NCBI RefSeq assembly: GCF_016650695.1
Contig: NZ_JAEKFH010000005.1
Coordinates: 1,054,001-1,118,000, forward strand
Length of the DNA stretch: 64,000 nucleotides
DNA from: Pseudomonas sp. TH41
GTDB lineage: Bacteria > Pseudomonadota > Gammaproteobacteria > Pseudomonadales > Pseudomonadaceae
Direction of reading: 5' to 3'
A program made the translations under genes and the position numbers. The notes beneath the pieces were generated by a model. It was not told the DNA's origin. It saw nothing but the letters and a program-made list of their open reading frames with translations, and did not search any database. Shown here one piece after another: positions 52,562-62,267 of this stretch (positions are counted from its first letter, which is position 1; each line of letters opens with the position of its first letter).

Positions 52562-53632
52562 TTAAAGCAACGGCGCCACCACCGGTTCCTTGCGCGGCCA
52601 CGCATCCAGCACAGCCTTGAACAGCGTCGCCAGGGGAATCGCAAAGAACACCCCCCAAAAGCCCCACAACCCGCCAAACAGCAGTACCGCGCAGATGATC
52701 GCCACTGGGTGCAGGTTGACCGCCCCCGAGAACAACAACGGCACCAGCACGTTGCCATCCAGCGTCTGGATGATCCCGTAGACCGCCATCAAATAGATGA
52801 ACTGATCGCTCCAGCCCCACTGGAACAACGCAATCAGCATGACCGGCACCGTCACCACCACCGCTCCGACGTATGGCACCACCACCGACACGCCGACCAG
52901 TAAAGCCAGGAGTGCCGCATAGTTGAGTCCCAGAACGACAAAGCCGATGTAGGTCACACCGCCGCAAATGAAGATCTCGATGACCTTGCCGCGAATGTAG
53001 TTGGCGATCTGCCGGTTCATCTCGTGGGCAACTCGAGTGATCAACGCCCGCTCCCGGGGCAAATAACCACGCACCCACTGGCCGATCATCTCTCGGTCCT
53101 TGAGAAAGAAGAACACCAGGATCGGCACCAACACCAGGTAGATCATGATGTTCACCAGCAGTGGCAGGCTCGACAGCGAGAACGTCAGCGCCCACTGACC
53201 GAACTTGCCGATCTCGCCCCGCGCCACCTCGATGGCCTGCAGCACCTGTTCGTCGGACACCAGATGCGGGTAGCGCTCGGGCAGCAGCAACAGCAGCGAC
53301 TGCCACTTGGCGAGCATGCCGGGTAGCTCGTTGAACAAGGTGATCAACTGATGCCAGAGCAATGGCACCACGACAACAATGAATACCAGCAAGACGCCCA
53401 TGAATAACGCGAAGACCAGCCCCACCGCCACCCCACCCGGCATGCGCAGGCGTTCTAGCGTCACTACCAACCCTTGCATCAGATACGCCAGCACCATCCC
53501 GGCGAGTACCGGCGCGAGCATGCCGCCCAGGGTCAGCACGGCGGTAAAGGCCAAAAACAGCAGGACCGCCAGCACCACGGCTTCTTCGTCGGAAAAGTAG
53601 CGCTGAATCCAGTCGCGTAACACTTTGAACAT
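52562..53632 (-). CDS. PerM/AI-2E-transporter family permease
   Basis: A 356-aa integral membrane protein with about eight helices (AVVLAVLLFLAFTAVLTLGG near the start; VGVSVVVPYVGAVVVTVPVM and LLFGGLWGFWGVFFAIPLAT later), the PerM/UPF0118 family. Transported substrate unknown. ATG at 53632 with AAGGA upstream; the TTG at 53635 is less likely. 30 bp downstream of tusA on the same strand. Confidence 0.92.
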   Translation of the reverse strand: MFKVLRDWIQRYFSDEEAVVLAVLLFLAFTAVLTLGGMLAPVLAGMVLAYLMQGLVVTLERLRMPGGVAVGLVFALFMGVLLVFIVVVVPLLWHQLITLFNELPGMLAKWQSLLLLLPERYPHLVSDEQVLQAIEVARGEIGKFGQWALTFSLSSLPLLVNIMIYLVLVPILVFFFLKDREMIGQWVRGYLPRERALITRVAHEMNRQIANYIRGKVIEIFICGGVTYIGFVVLGLNYAALLALLVGVSVVVPYVGAVVVTVPVMLIALFQWGWSDQFIYLMAVYGIIQTLDGNVLVPLLFSGAVNLHPVAIICAVLLFGGLWGFWGVFFAIPLATLFKAVLDAWPRKEPVVAPLL

Positions 53633-53662
53633 CAATAATCCTTAGAAACGAACGCAGCGATA

Positions 53663-53902
53663 TCAGGCTTTTTTCAACCAGTAGCGGTAGACACCCGCTT
53701 CATCTTCTTCACGAAGCAGCGTATGACCGGCCAATCGGGCAAAGGTGCGAAAGTCGCGCTGAGAACCCGCGTCGGTAGCGATCACCTTGAGCACCGCGCC
53801 ACTGGCCAGTCGATTGAGTTCCAGCTTGGCCTTGAGCAACGGTAGCGGGCAATTCAAGCCACTGGCGTCCAGTTCTGCGTCATGGGCTACAGCGTCGGTC
53901 AT
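53663..53902 (-). CDS. tusA: sulfur carrier TusA (SirA-like)
   Basis: A 79-aa sulfurtransferase relaying persulfide for tRNA 2-thiouridine synthesis. Signature CPxP: LNCPLPLLKAKLELNRL, with catalytic Cys in the usual place; ends RYWLKKA. Cytoplasmic. The neighbouring permease and divergent bepA are the usual Pseudomonas context. Confidence 0.95.
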   Translation of the reverse strand: MTDAVAHDAELDASGLNCPLPLLKAKLELNRLASGAVLKVIATDAGSQRDFRTFARLAGHTLLREEDEAGVYRYWLKKA

Positions 53903-54000
53903 CGCGTTACTCCGGGTCTGGTGATTGAGCGGCTTAGAATATCTGGTCCCAGGCTTAGTGTCCGGCTACAGTAAGGTCTTTGTCGACTAAGGCTTTGTGC

Positions 54001-55434
54001 ATGACTTTTTTGCGCCCTACCCTGCTGACGCTCGCTTGCCTGCTTGCCTCACCAGGCTTCGCCGACGACCTGCCGTCACTCGGCGACGCCAGTTCTGCCA
54101 TTGTCTCGCCACAGCAGGAATACCAATTGGGCCGTGCGTGGCTGGCGTTGTTGCGCAGCCAGGTCTCGCAGCTCAATGATCCGCAGCTCAAGGACTACGT
54201 CGAATCCAGCGTCTATCGACTGGTTGAAACCAGCCAGGTCAATGATCGGCGCCTGGAGTTCATCCTGATCAACAGCCCGCAACTCAACGCCTTTGCGGCG
54301 CCGGGCGGGATTGTCGGGGTCAACGGCGGTTTGTTCCTCAATGCCCAGACCGAAGGCGAATACGCTTCGGTTCTCGCTCACGAATTAGCTCACTTGTCGC
54401 AACGCCACTTCGCCCGTGGCGTTGAAGCCCAACAGCGCATGCAAGTTCCGATGATGGCGGCGCTGCTGGCAGGGATCGTTATTGCAGCCGCCGGTGCCGG
54501 CGATGCCGGGATCGCAGCCATTGCCGGTACGCAGGCGGCAGCGATGCAGGAACAACGCAGATTCTCTCGCCAGAACGAACAGGAAGCCGACCGCATCGGC
54601 ATTCTTAATCTGGAAAAGGCCGGTTACGACCCGCGCTCGATGCCGACCATGTTCGAACGGTTGTCGCGCCAGTACCGCTACGACGCCAAGCCACCGGAAT
54701 TCCTGCTGACTCACCCGGTGACCGAATCGCGTATCGCCGACACCCGAAACCGTGCCGAGCAAGCCCCGGTGGGCGGCATCGAAGACTCCATGCGCTATCA
54801 GCTGATTCGTGCGCGGGTCCAACTGATTTATGAGGAAACCCCAGGCTTGGGCGCCAAGCGCTTTCGCGCGCAGCTGGATGAAAACCCGAAAAACGACGTC
54901 GCACGCTATGGACTGGCGATTGCCCAGATCAAGGGTGGCCAGTTGAATGAAGCGCGGGAAAACCTCAAGTTGCTACTGGAGAAATCACCGAACGAGATCA
55001 TCTACAACCTGGCTCAAGTGGATCTGGACATCACCAACAATCGTCTGCCGGATGCTCAATCCCGCGTCGACCGAATGCTGACTCAATATCCAGGCAACTA
55101 TCCGTTGAACTCTGTGCGTGTCGACCTGCTGCTCAAGCAGAACCGTACCGCCGAAGCCGAGAAAGCCTTGGAGAATCTGCTCAAGTCCCGCCCGAACGAT
55201 CCGGATGTCTGGTACATGGTGGCCGAGACTCGGGGCCTGTCGGGCAATATCATCGGCCTGCATCAGGCTCGCGCCGAGTACTTCGCACTGGTCGGGGACT
55301 ATCGCCAGGCTATTCAGCAACTGGACTTCGCCAAGCGTAAGGCCGGCACCAACTTCCCGCTGGCGTCGCGAATCGACGCACGGCAACGCGAGTTGATGGA
55401 GCAGGAGCGCATGATCAAGGACATGATGGGCTGA
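54001..55434 (+). CDS. bepA: periplasmic M48 metalloprotease/chaperone BepA
   Basis: Outer-membrane quality-control protease (YfgC) that degrades or helps assemble LptD and BAM substrates. 477 aa from the ATG at 54001 with a signal peptide (LRPTLLTLACLLASPGFA). Zinc motif HELAH (VLAHELAHLSQRH), third ligand in QNEQEADRIGI, and a C-terminal TPR region (about 300-470). The frame extends to 53980 only through a TTG. Functionally linked with nearby bamC and mucD in envelope maintenance. Confidence 0.95.
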   Translation: MTFLRPTLLTLACLLASPGFADDLPSLGDASSAIVSPQQEYQLGRAWLALLRSQVSQLNDPQLKDYVESSVYRLVETSQVNDRRLEFILINSPQLNAFAAPGGIVGVNGGLFLNAQTEGEYASVLAHELAHLSQRHFARGVEAQQRMQVPMMAALLAGIVIAAAGAGDAGIAAIAGTQAAAMQEQRRFSRQNEQEADRIGILNLEKAGYDPRSMPTMFERLSRQYRYDAKPPEFLLTHPVTESRIADTRNRAEQAPVGGIEDSMRYQLIRARVQLIYEETPGLGAKRFRAQLDENPKNDVARYGLAIAQIKGGQLNEARENLKLLLEKSPNEIIYNLAQVDLDITNNRLPDAQSRVDRMLTQYPGNYPLNSVRVDLLLKQNRTAEAEKALENLLKSRPNDPDVWYMVAETRGLSGNIIGLHQARAEYFALVGDYRQAIQQLDFAKRKAGTNFPLASRIDARQRELMEQERMIKDMMG

Positions 55435-55464
55435 TTCTGTTTTTAAACACAAAATCAGGGCACA

Positions 55465-55496
55465 AAAAAACCGCCTCTTTCGAGGCGGTTTTTTAT
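55465..55496. terminator. bidirectional intrinsic terminator between bepA and mucD
   Basis: CCGCCTC-tttc-GAGGCGG (55471-55488), flanked by seven A on the left and six T on the right, so it terminates both the bepA (+) and mucD (-) transcripts, whose ends face each other here. Confidence 0.92.
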
Positions 55497-55512
55497 TTAC
55501 CCATCAACCGGT

Positions 55513-56940
55513 TTATTCAGCCAGTTTAAAGGTGATGAAGCTGGCGCGACCTTGACGCAGAACCCGCATCGACACCGAGCGGTTCTTCGGCAGCGCCTTG
55601 GCGATATCCGTGAACTCCTTGGTGGAACCAATCGCCTGATTATTCAGGTGAGTGATTACATCGCCTGGTTGCAAGCCGATCAGGGAAGCAGGGCCATCCT
55701 GGACCTCCTTGATGACCACACCGCCTTTGAGGTCGTAGGTTTTCTTCTGCTCATCGGTCAGCTCGGCCACGGAAACACCCAGGCGATTGCTGCTGCGCTC
55801 AGTGCTGGATTTTGGCAGGGCGTCGAGCTCTTTGCCTTCCTCCGGGATAGCGCCGACTGTCAGCTCGACATTCTTGCGTTTACCTTCGCGAACCACTTCC
55901 AGATTGGCTTTGGAGCCTGCCTTCAGCGCGCCGACCAAGTGCGGCAGATCGGCGGACATAATAATCGGCTGACCGTTCATGGCCAGGATCACATCGCCTA
56001 CTTGCAGACCACCTTTGGCAGCCGGGCCGTCATCCTGGATCTGAGCCACCAGCGCACCGGCCGGTTTCTCAAGACCGAAAGACTCGGCCAGATCCTTGCT
56101 CACTTCCTGGATCACTACACCCAACCAGCCACGGCTGACCTTGCCACCGGTTTTCAGCTGATTGGAAACGTCCATGGCCACGTCGATAGGGATCGCGAAA
56201 GATACCCCCATGAAGCCGCCGGACCGGGTGTAGATCTGCGAGTTGATCCCCACCACTTCACCCGCCAGGTTGAACAGCGGGCCACCGGAGTTACCCGGGT
56301 TGATCGGCACGTCAGTCTGGATGAACGGCACATAGTTTTCGTTCGGCAAACTGCGACCGATTGCGCTGACGATACCTTGAGTCACGGTATGGTCGAACCC
56401 GAAGGGTGAGCCGATAGCCACGACCCATTGGCCGGCCTTCAGGTCCTGGGATTTGCCGAGTTTCAGAACCGGCAGGTCCTTGCCTTCGATTTTCAGCAGC
56501 GCCACGTCAGAACGCGGATCAGTGCCAACTAGCTTGGCCTTCAATTCGCTGCGATCGGCAAGACGAACGAGAATTTCGTCGGCATCGGCGATGACGTGGT
56601 TGTTGGTCAGGATGTAGCCGTCAGGCGAGATGATGAAGCCCGAACCCAGGGATTGGGCTTCGCGCTGACGATCACCGCGCGGTGTACGCGGCGGTGGCAT
56701 GCCACGCTCGAAGAACTCGCGCAGCATCGGCGGCAAGCCTTCAAGGTCAGGCATCTGCTCGTCCGACACTTTGCGGTCTGGCAGTTTTTGCGTGGTACTG
56801 ATGTTCACCACCGCGGGCGAGGCCTGCTCGACCAGTTGCGTGAAGTCAGGCAATTCGACTGCTTGAGCAGTCACCGCCTGACCGAGTACGAGCACGGTGG
56901 CAAAAATAGAGAGGTAGGACTTCAAGCGTGGTATCGACAT
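55513..56940 (-). CDS. mucD: periplasmic serine protease MucD (DegP/HtrA family)
   Basis: A 475-aa DegP-type protease/chaperone that clears misfolded envelope proteins and dampens AlgU signalling. Start at 56940 (MSIPRLKSYLSIFATVLVLG), with GGGAG upstream and a signal peptide ending near AVTAQA. Catalytic triad: His in LTNNHVIAD, Asp in DPRSDVALLKI, Ser in NPGNSGGPLFN. Two C-terminal PDZ domains (GGLQVGDVILAMNGQPI and IGLQPGDVITHLNNQAIG). It follows mucB after 180 bp; mucC, present in P. aeruginosa, is absent. Confidence 0.96.
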   Translation of the reverse strand: MSIPRLKSYLSIFATVLVLGQAVTAQAVELPDFTQLVEQASPAVVNISTTQKLPDRKVSDEQMPDLEGLPPMLREFFERGMPPPRTPRGDRQREAQSLGSGFIISPDGYILTNNHVIADADEILVRLADRSELKAKLVGTDPRSDVALLKIEGKDLPVLKLGKSQDLKAGQWVVAIGSPFGFDHTVTQGIVSAIGRSLPNENYVPFIQTDVPINPGNSGGPLFNLAGEVVGINSQIYTRSGGFMGVSFAIPIDVAMDVSNQLKTGGKVSRGWLGVVIQEVSKDLAESFGLEKPAGALVAQIQDDGPAAKGGLQVGDVILAMNGQPIIMSADLPHLVGALKAGSKANLEVVREGKRKNVELTVGAIPEEGKELDALPKSSTERSSNRLGVSVAELTDEQKKTYDLKGGVVIKEVQDGPASLIGLQPGDVITHLNNQAIGSTKEFTDIAKALPKNRSVSMRVLRQGRASFITFKLAE

Positions 56941-57121
56941 ACGGCTCCCGTTACGACGAGCATGGTTAAGCGATATGGAGCAAGGAACACCGGGAACGAT
57001 ACGCCGGTATTTTTGTTCCGGGAACAACAAACAAGGCCAGAGCCGAGAGGCTCTGACCTATAGAAAAAATCGGGGATATTTGCAAATTGAAATGCTCACC
57101 AAACATTTCGACATTAGCTCA

Positions 57122-58078
57122 CTACTTGGTTGCAGTGGCATCGGAGCGCATGGACAGCGCAATCCGTTCAGCAGTACCTATCGGGATTTCACCGACCACG
57201 GTGACCATCACTTCGCCTTGCGGGGTGGTCAAGCGCCGGGAGACAGCGACGGTTGGCCCCAGCTGAGTGCGTGTATCAGTGACTGTAGCGCCATTCAACG
57301 GTTCAAGGAACACCGAGAAACGCGCCAGACCATCGTCATACATCAGGCTGTTGACCTGGGTTTTGGTCTCTGGATCTTTTCGCGCAGAACTGCTGGTCAA
57401 CTCGAAACCGGGTGGCAACCAGTCAGAGTGCCAGACCTGAGCCGCCTTGACCGCAGAAGCCTTGTCGCTGTCGAGGGTGACAGCCTTGCAATCGGCGCCA
57501 GGTTGCAAATCACTGTCGGACGGGACGTCAGTAGTATCCAGTTGCGTGAACTGGAATCGCTCCAGCAGTTGCCCTTTATCATTGAGCAGCAATGACTTGA
57601 GAGGCAGGCCGGTTTCCTTATCCAGATGCAGTTCAAAACCATAGCGGTGCTGATCGCGTGGCGTCAGTGAAACAATGACCGCCGCCCGCCCAGCCACGCG
57701 CGACTTGCCAATGACGGCAAGGTCGTACCAATTCTTGAGCTTTTGAGGATCGAGTGCACGAGCAGAGGAATTGGGAGAATCCCCAAGCCCTGCCATCAGG
57801 GTGCCGCTGACGCATTGAGTATGCCCATCAATGCGCACGACTTCCTGTGCCGAGCCGTCGAGCTGGAGTAAACGCTCGCGGACCTTGCCATCCTGGACGC
57901 GGTGCCAGATGTTATGGGTAGAAAAACTACCGTTACGCTCGTAGACAAAAGTACCGTGAAAACTTTGCTGTTGCTCGGCTTGGCCCAGACGGGTCAACCA
58001 ATCCTGGGCTTCATCAGCATGGGCTGGAACAACAAACCAGCCACTGAGCAGAAGCGTAAGTAGAGGGATGGCGCGCAT
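57122..58078 (-). CDS. mucB: AlgU regulator MucB (RseB)
   Basis: Periplasmic protein that binds MucA and shields it from regulated proteolysis; it senses lipid/LPS signals. 318 aa with a signal peptide (LLTLLLSGWFVVPAHA). MucB/RseB N-domain (SFHGTFVYERNGSFSTHNIW, KVRERLLQLDGSAQEVVR) and C-domain (VWHSDWLPPGFELTSSS). 8 bp after mucA. Confidence 0.96.
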   Translation of the reverse strand: MRAIPLLTLLLSGWFVVPAHADEAQDWLTRLGQAEQQQSFHGTFVYERNGSFSTHNIWHRVQDGKVRERLLQLDGSAQEVVRIDGHTQCVSGTLMAGLGDSPNSSARALDPQKLKNWYDLAVIGKSRVAGRAAVIVSLTPRDQHRYGFELHLDKETGLPLKSLLLNDKGQLLERFQFTQLDTTDVPSDSDLQPGADCKAVTLDSDKASAVKAAQVWHSDWLPPGFELTSSSARKDPETKTQVNSLMYDDGLARFSVFLEPLNGATVTDTRTQLGPTVAVSRRLTTPQGEVMVTVVGEIPIGTAERIALSMRSDATATK

Positions 58079-58086
58079 GATCCTCC

Positions 58087-58674
58087 TTAACGGTTTTCCA
58101 TACTTGCGGCACGAGCGTAAGGCAGCGCGCTCTCAGTACCTTTCAATGCAGCCTGTTGAGCATGTTGGCGCAAGTAGCCTGGCATACGCTGATCGTGCCA
58201 GCCTGGCTGACCTTGCAATACGCCGTTGGCCATAGGGCCGGTGGCATCCGAACTCTCATTGTAGCCTGCCAATACAGCTGGACCCTTGACCTGAGGAACG
58301 GCCAGACCCGGTTGACTGGATTGTTGAGCCAGTTCGACACCCGCAATCTCGTCCTGATTGTATAGACGAACACCTGCCAGTACCGCAAGCGTTACCGATG
58401 CAGCGACCGCCAGACGACCCAGGCTGCGCCATGGACCACGGGAGGCTTTTGCCGGAACAGCTTCGTCAGCCAGCGCAGCAGAGACTGCCGCAGCGATATC
58501 CAGACGTGGAAGCAGCAGATCCTTGTGCATCACTGCCCGCGCGATTTGATAACGAGCCCAGGTATCACGGGTTTCAACATCGTCAAAGGCATTCAACACC
58601 CGACGCAATTCCAATTCGTCCGCTTCGTTATCCATCACTGCGGACAGCGATTCCTGCAGGGCTTCACGACTCAT
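58087..58674 (-). CDS. mucA: anti-sigma factor MucA (RseA)
   Basis: Inner-membrane anti-sigma factor that holds AlgU. 195 aa. Cytoplasmic domain SREALQESLSAVMDNEADEL and RVLNAFDDVETRDTWARYQI, one membrane helix (RLAVAASVTLAVLAGVRLY, about 87-105) and a periplasmic tail that binds MucB. Full length, no truncation of the mucoid type. 30 bp after algU. Confidence 0.96.
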   Translation of the reverse strand: MSREALQESLSAVMDNEADELELRRVLNAFDDVETRDTWARYQIARAVMHKDLLLPRLDIAAAVSAALADEAVPAKASRGPWRSLGRLAVAASVTLAVLAGVRLYNQDEIAGVELAQQSSQPGLAVPQVKGPAVLAGYNESSDATGPMANGVLQGQPGWHDQRMPGYLRQHAQQAALKGTESALPYARAASMENR

Positions 58675-58704
58675 GGCGTTCCTCTCTTGGCTGTCGCCGC
58701 TGTC

Positions 58705-59286
58705 TCAGTTTTCCTGCAACAACGGCTGCAGGGCTTTATCGATGGCTTCCCGAGCGCGGAAGATCCGGGAGCGCACGGTACCCACCGGACATTGCATGAC
58801 GGCTGCAATGTCCTCGTAACTCAGACCATCGAATTCACGTAAAGTTAACGCCGTACGCAAATCTTCTGGCAGTTGCTGAATGGTTCGATGGACGGTGCCT
58901 TCGATCTCATCCCGCAGCAATGCACGCTCTGGAGACTCGAGGTCCTTGAGGCCATGATCGCCATCGTAAAACTCTGCATCTTCGGAACTGACATCGCTAT
59001 CCGGCGGCCGGCGGCCGCGTGAAACCAGATAGTTTTTCGCCGTGTTGATGGCGATGCGGTAAAGCCACGTATAAAACGCGCTGTCCCCGCGAAAATTTCC
59101 AAGTGCACGGTACGCCTTGATAAAGGCTTCCTGCGCCACATCCTGGGCTTCATGGGTGTCGTGCACGAAACGCACGATCAACCCGAGAATTTTGTGCTGG
59201 TATTTCAGCACTAGCAGATCGAAAGCACGCTTGTCGCCGCGTTGAACGCGCTCGACCAGTTGCTGATCCTCTTCCTGGGTTAGCAT
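58705..59286 (-). CDS. algU: extracytoplasmic-function sigma factor AlgU (RpoE/sigma-22)
   Basis: Envelope-stress sigma factor driving alginate and envelope-repair genes. 193 aa from the ATG at 59286 (MLTQEEDQQLVERVQRGDKR), preceded by GAGGAG. Sigma2 (ILGLIVRFVHDTHEAQDVAQ, FIKAYRALGNFRGDSAFYTW) and sigma4 (LTLREFDGLSYEDIAAVMQC, PVGTVRSRIFRAREAI) regions are intact. The frame opens artificially to 59451. It heads the algU-mucA-mucB-mucD operon and is probably autoregulated. Confidence 0.97.
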   Translation of the reverse strand: MLTQEEDQQLVERVQRGDKRAFDLLVLKYQHKILGLIVRFVHDTHEAQDVAQEAFIKAYRALGNFRGDSAFYTWLYRIAINTAKNYLVSRGRRPPDSDVSSEDAEFYDGDHGLKDLESPERALLRDEIEGTVHRTIQQLPEDLRTALTLREFDGLSYEDIAAVMQCPVGTVRSRIFRAREAIDKALQPLLQEN

Positions 59287-59842
59287 GAACACTCCTCGAT
59301 AAGCTCGGAGGAGGCTTGCATAACTAAACAACCAGACTTGCAAACATAGACTCGGGCTTTTCGCAAAAGTTCTCCCCCTCCAAGCAAGTTTCCTGCGGGC
59401 TCTGATTTGGCACGCACGAAAAGCGCAGCTCGGCATGACCCGGCTGCGCAAATAATCTTGTCATCGGATTCGCAGGCATGGATCCAACCGCAGATCCCGC
59501 ACTGAAGCCGACACTGTCCTTCTTTTCAGGCACCGTCTATTGATCTTGGGCCTTTGGCAAAAGTTCCAAATATTTATAGCTGGGTGCAACCGACATCGTG
59601 CAACCGTGAATAGAAAAATAGTGTTAAATCGACGATACAGTCGCCTTGTCGCCGAACCGGCCGAAAAAGCATCCGACGAAGCGTCAGGTATTTTCTGTCA
59701 CAGTAGTTTCACAATGCCATATGGGCTCGGGTATTGTGCCGCTCCCCCCCTCTATATACTAGTGGGCTGTGTGGCTGCCTGACTCACCATCGAGGTGTCT
59801 TGCGCCAACCCCGACCCGGGTCGCTTTGAGCGGAATCCTGAA
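59287..59842. other. 556-bp divergent region between algU and nadB
   Basis: It holds the AlgU promoter on the minus strand and, toward nadB, a TATATACTAG tract near 59752-59762 that could supply a -10 box. A further minus-strand promoter for algU may exist. I see no gene. Confidence 0.5.
59347..59372 (-). promoter_or_regulatory. AlgU-dependent promoter of algU
   Basis: On the minus strand GAACTT (complement of 59367-59372) and TCTA (complement of 59347-59350) are separated by 16 nt, matching the AlgU/sigma-E consensus GAACTT-N16-TCTGA except one base. It lies 61 bp upstream of the algU ATG, so AlgU activates its own operon. Confidence 0.75.
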
Positions 59843-61459
59843 ATGAGCCAACAGTTTCAACACGATGTTCTGGTCATTGGCAGCGGCGCTGCCGGTTTAA
59901 GTCTTGCGTTGACCCTGCCCGGTCATTTACGCATCGCTGTACTGAGCAAAGGCGACCTCGCCAACGGCTCGACTTTCTGGGCCCAAGGTGGCGTCGCTGC
60001 TGTGCTGGATGACACCGACACCGTCGAATCCCACGTCGATGACACGCTCAATGCCGGCGGCGGCCTGTGTCACGAAGACGCCGTGCGATTTACCGTCGAG
60101 CACAGTAAAGAGGCGATTCAATGGCTAATCGACCAAGGCGTACCGTTTACCCGCGATGAACAGTCCGGCACCGAAGATGGCGGATTCGAATTCCACCTGA
60201 CCCGTGAAGGCGGCCACAGTCATCGACGCATCATTCATGCCGCGGATGCGACCGGCGCTGCAATTTTCAAAACCTTGCTCGCCCAGGCCAGGCAACGATC
60301 GAACATCGAACTGCTGGAACAGCGTGTCGCCGTCGATCTGATCACCGAGAAACGCCTGGGCCTTGAAGGTAATCGCTGCCTCGGCGCCTATGTACTCAAT
60401 CGTGGCACCGGTGAGGTCGACACCTACGGCGCGCGTTTTGTGATCCTCGCGTCCGGAGGGGCCGCCAAAGTCTACCTCTATACCAGCAACCCCGATGGCG
60501 CCTGCGGTGATGGCATCGCCATGGCCTGGCGTTCGGGTTGCCGGGTGGCGAATCTGGAGTTCAACCAGTTCCATCCCACCTGCCTATATCACCCGCAGGC
60601 CAAGAGTTTCCTGATCACCGAAGCGCTGCGCGGCGAAGGCGCCCACCTGAAGTTGCCCAACGGCGAACGCTTCATGCAGCGCTTCGATCCGCGCGCGGAG
60701 TTGGCACCACGGGACATCGTCGCCCGCGCCATCGACCATGAGATGAAGCGCCTGGGTGTCGACTGCGTCTACCTCGACATCAGCCACAAGCCGGAAGCGT
60801 TCATCAAGACTCACTTCCCGACGATGTACGAACGCTGCCTCGAATTCTCCATCGACATCACCAAGCAACCGATTCCGGTGGTGCCCGCGGCGCACTACAC
60901 CTGCGGCGGCGTGATGGTCGATCAAAATGGTCGCACCGACGTGCCGGGGCTGTACGCCATTGGCGAAACCAGCTTCACCGGTCTGCATGGCGCCAACCGC
61001 ATGGCCAGCAACTCGTTACTGGAGTGCTTCGTTTATGCGCGCTCAGCGGCAGCGGACATTCTTGAACAGCTGCCGCAGGTGTCGATTCCGACCGCCCTGC
61101 CCATCTGGGATGCGAGCCAGGTCACCGACTCCGATGAAGACGTGATCATTGCGCACAACTGGGATGAACTGCGGCGGTTCATGTGGGACTACGTCGGCAT
61201 CGTGCGCACCAACAAGCGTTTGCAACGTGCACAGCACCGCGTGCGCCTGCTGCTGGACGAAATCGATGAGTTCTATAGTAATTACAAGGTCAGCCGGGAC
61301 CTGATCGAATTGCGTAACCTGGCCCAAGTGGCCGAGCTGATGATTGAGTCAGCCATGGAACGCAAGGAAAGTCGCGGCCTGCATTACACCCTCGACTATC
61401 CGAACATGCTCCCCGTCGCACTGGACACTATCCTGGTGCCGCCCACCTACGTCGACTGA
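59843..61459 (+). CDS. nadB: L-aspartate oxidase
   Basis: FAD enzyme converting L-aspartate to iminoaspartate, first step of NAD synthesis. 538 aa from the ATG at 59843 (MSQQFQHDVLVIGSGAAGLS); the frame extends to 59795 but without a good start. FAD-binding GSGAAGLSLALTLPG, GGVAAVLDDTDTVESHVDDT, HEDAVRFTVEHSKEAI, ALRGEGAHL, AAHYTCGGVMVDQNGRT and GLHGANRMASNSLLE are typical. Its 3' end overlaps the convergent ygfX gene by 32 bp. Confidence 0.97.
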   Translation: MSQQFQHDVLVIGSGAAGLSLALTLPGHLRIAVLSKGDLANGSTFWAQGGVAAVLDDTDTVESHVDDTLNAGGGLCHEDAVRFTVEHSKEAIQWLIDQGVPFTRDEQSGTEDGGFEFHLTREGGHSHRRIIHAADATGAAIFKTLLAQARQRSNIELLEQRVAVDLITEKRLGLEGNRCLGAYVLNRGTGEVDTYGARFVILASGGAAKVYLYTSNPDGACGDGIAMAWRSGCRVANLEFNQFHPTCLYHPQAKSFLITEALRGEGAHLKLPNGERFMQRFDPRAELAPRDIVARAIDHEMKRLGVDCVYLDISHKPEAFIKTHFPTMYERCLEFSIDITKQPIPVVPAAHYTCGGVMVDQNGRTDVPGLYAIGETSFTGLHGANRMASNSLLECFVYARSAAADILEQLPQVSIPTALPIWDASQVTDSDEDVIIAHNWDELRRFMWDYVGIVRTNKRLQRAQHRVRLLLDEIDEFYSNYKVSRDLIELRNLAQVAELMIESAMERKESRGLHYTLDYPNMLPVALDTILVPPTYVD

Positions 61460-61880
61460 ACTTGAGTCGAACCCGCAGGCGTCGGTGCACATCCGCCGCC
61501 TGCGAATCCCGGGGCACACACATCGACCGGACCCGTCGTTCGCCTCGCAAGCGAAAACGCAGCACTACGACCAATGGCAGCGCCAGGCTGTCTGGCCGTA
61601 GCTGAACGGCCTGCCAACCCGCCGTCTGACTCCACAACTGCCAACCATCGCCATCGCGACGCAAGCCGCAAAATGCCTGTGGATGTGTCAGCAGAATCTG
61701 TCTCGGCAACGCCCAAACGCCATGAACCAGGCAAAACGCGACGCCGAGCACGCTGGCCCAGATCGGTATCGAGAGAAGAAACAGCGAACCCAGCGCGAAC
61801 AGCTGGGCCAGAAGATATGCCGCCAGCAACTGCCGCGAGGCATGCCAGCGGCATTCGAACGAATTACTTGGGCTGGACAC
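61428..61880 (-). CDS. ygfX: YgfX/CptA-like membrane protein
   Basis: A 150-aa protein with two adjacent membrane helices (SRQLLAAYLLAQLFALGSLF, and VLGVAFCLVHGVW) and a soluble tail, the YgfX family, encoded with sdhE (ygfY) and once described as a toxin affecting cytoskeleton proteins. GTG start at 61880 overlaps the end of sdhE by 17 bp, so the two are translationally linked. Convergent overlap with nadB. Confidence 0.85.
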   Translation of the reverse strand: MSSPSNSFECRWHASRQLLAAYLLAQLFALGSLFLLSIPIWASVLGVAFCLVHGVWALPRQILLTHPQAFCGLRRDGDGWQLWSQTAGWQAVQLRPDSLALPLVVVLRFRLRGERRVRSMCVPRDSQAADVHRRLRVRLKFSRRRWAAPG

Positions 61881-62118
61881 GATCCAGGATCATGCGAACC
61901 ATGCGCTGAAGCTCCGGATCTTCCGATTCGGCGCGTTCCATGAACCAGCCGAACATGTCCTGATCTTCGCATTCGAGCAGCTTGCGATAGCAATCGCGGT
62001 CGACATCATTGAGGTGCGGATAGACCTCTTTCACGAACGGCACCAGCAACACGTCAAGCTCAAGCATGCCGCGGCGGCTGTGCCAGTAGAGGCGATTCAG
62101 TTCAACATCTTCGACCAT
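61864..62118 (-). CDS. sdhE: succinate dehydrogenase assembly factor SdhE
   Basis: An 84-aa FAD assembly factor for SdhA/FrdA. ATG at 62118 (MVEDVELNRLYWHSRRGMLE), which contains the RGxxE motif; acidic pattern LLECEDQDMFGWFM follows. GGAGCGCTCC just upstream serves as ribosome site. The frame to 62214 is not coding. Operon sdhE-ygfX, divergent from ygfZ, as in other gammaproteobacteria. Confidence 0.95.
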   Translation of the reverse strand: MVEDVELNRLYWHSRRGMLELDVLLVPFVKEVYPHLNDVDRDCYRKLLECEDQDMFGWFMERAESEDPELQRMVRMILDRVQPK

Positions 62119-62267
62119 GGAGCGCTCCTCAAATAGGCGGCAAGTATACAGCCCCCAGCACCGTCGAACACTCGGCTTTGGTCGGCCTATACCGATCCTT
62201 TGTGAACTACCCATTTCAAGAGCGCCCCCTTATGATGTCTACCAGTCTCTTTACCCTGCGATGACCC

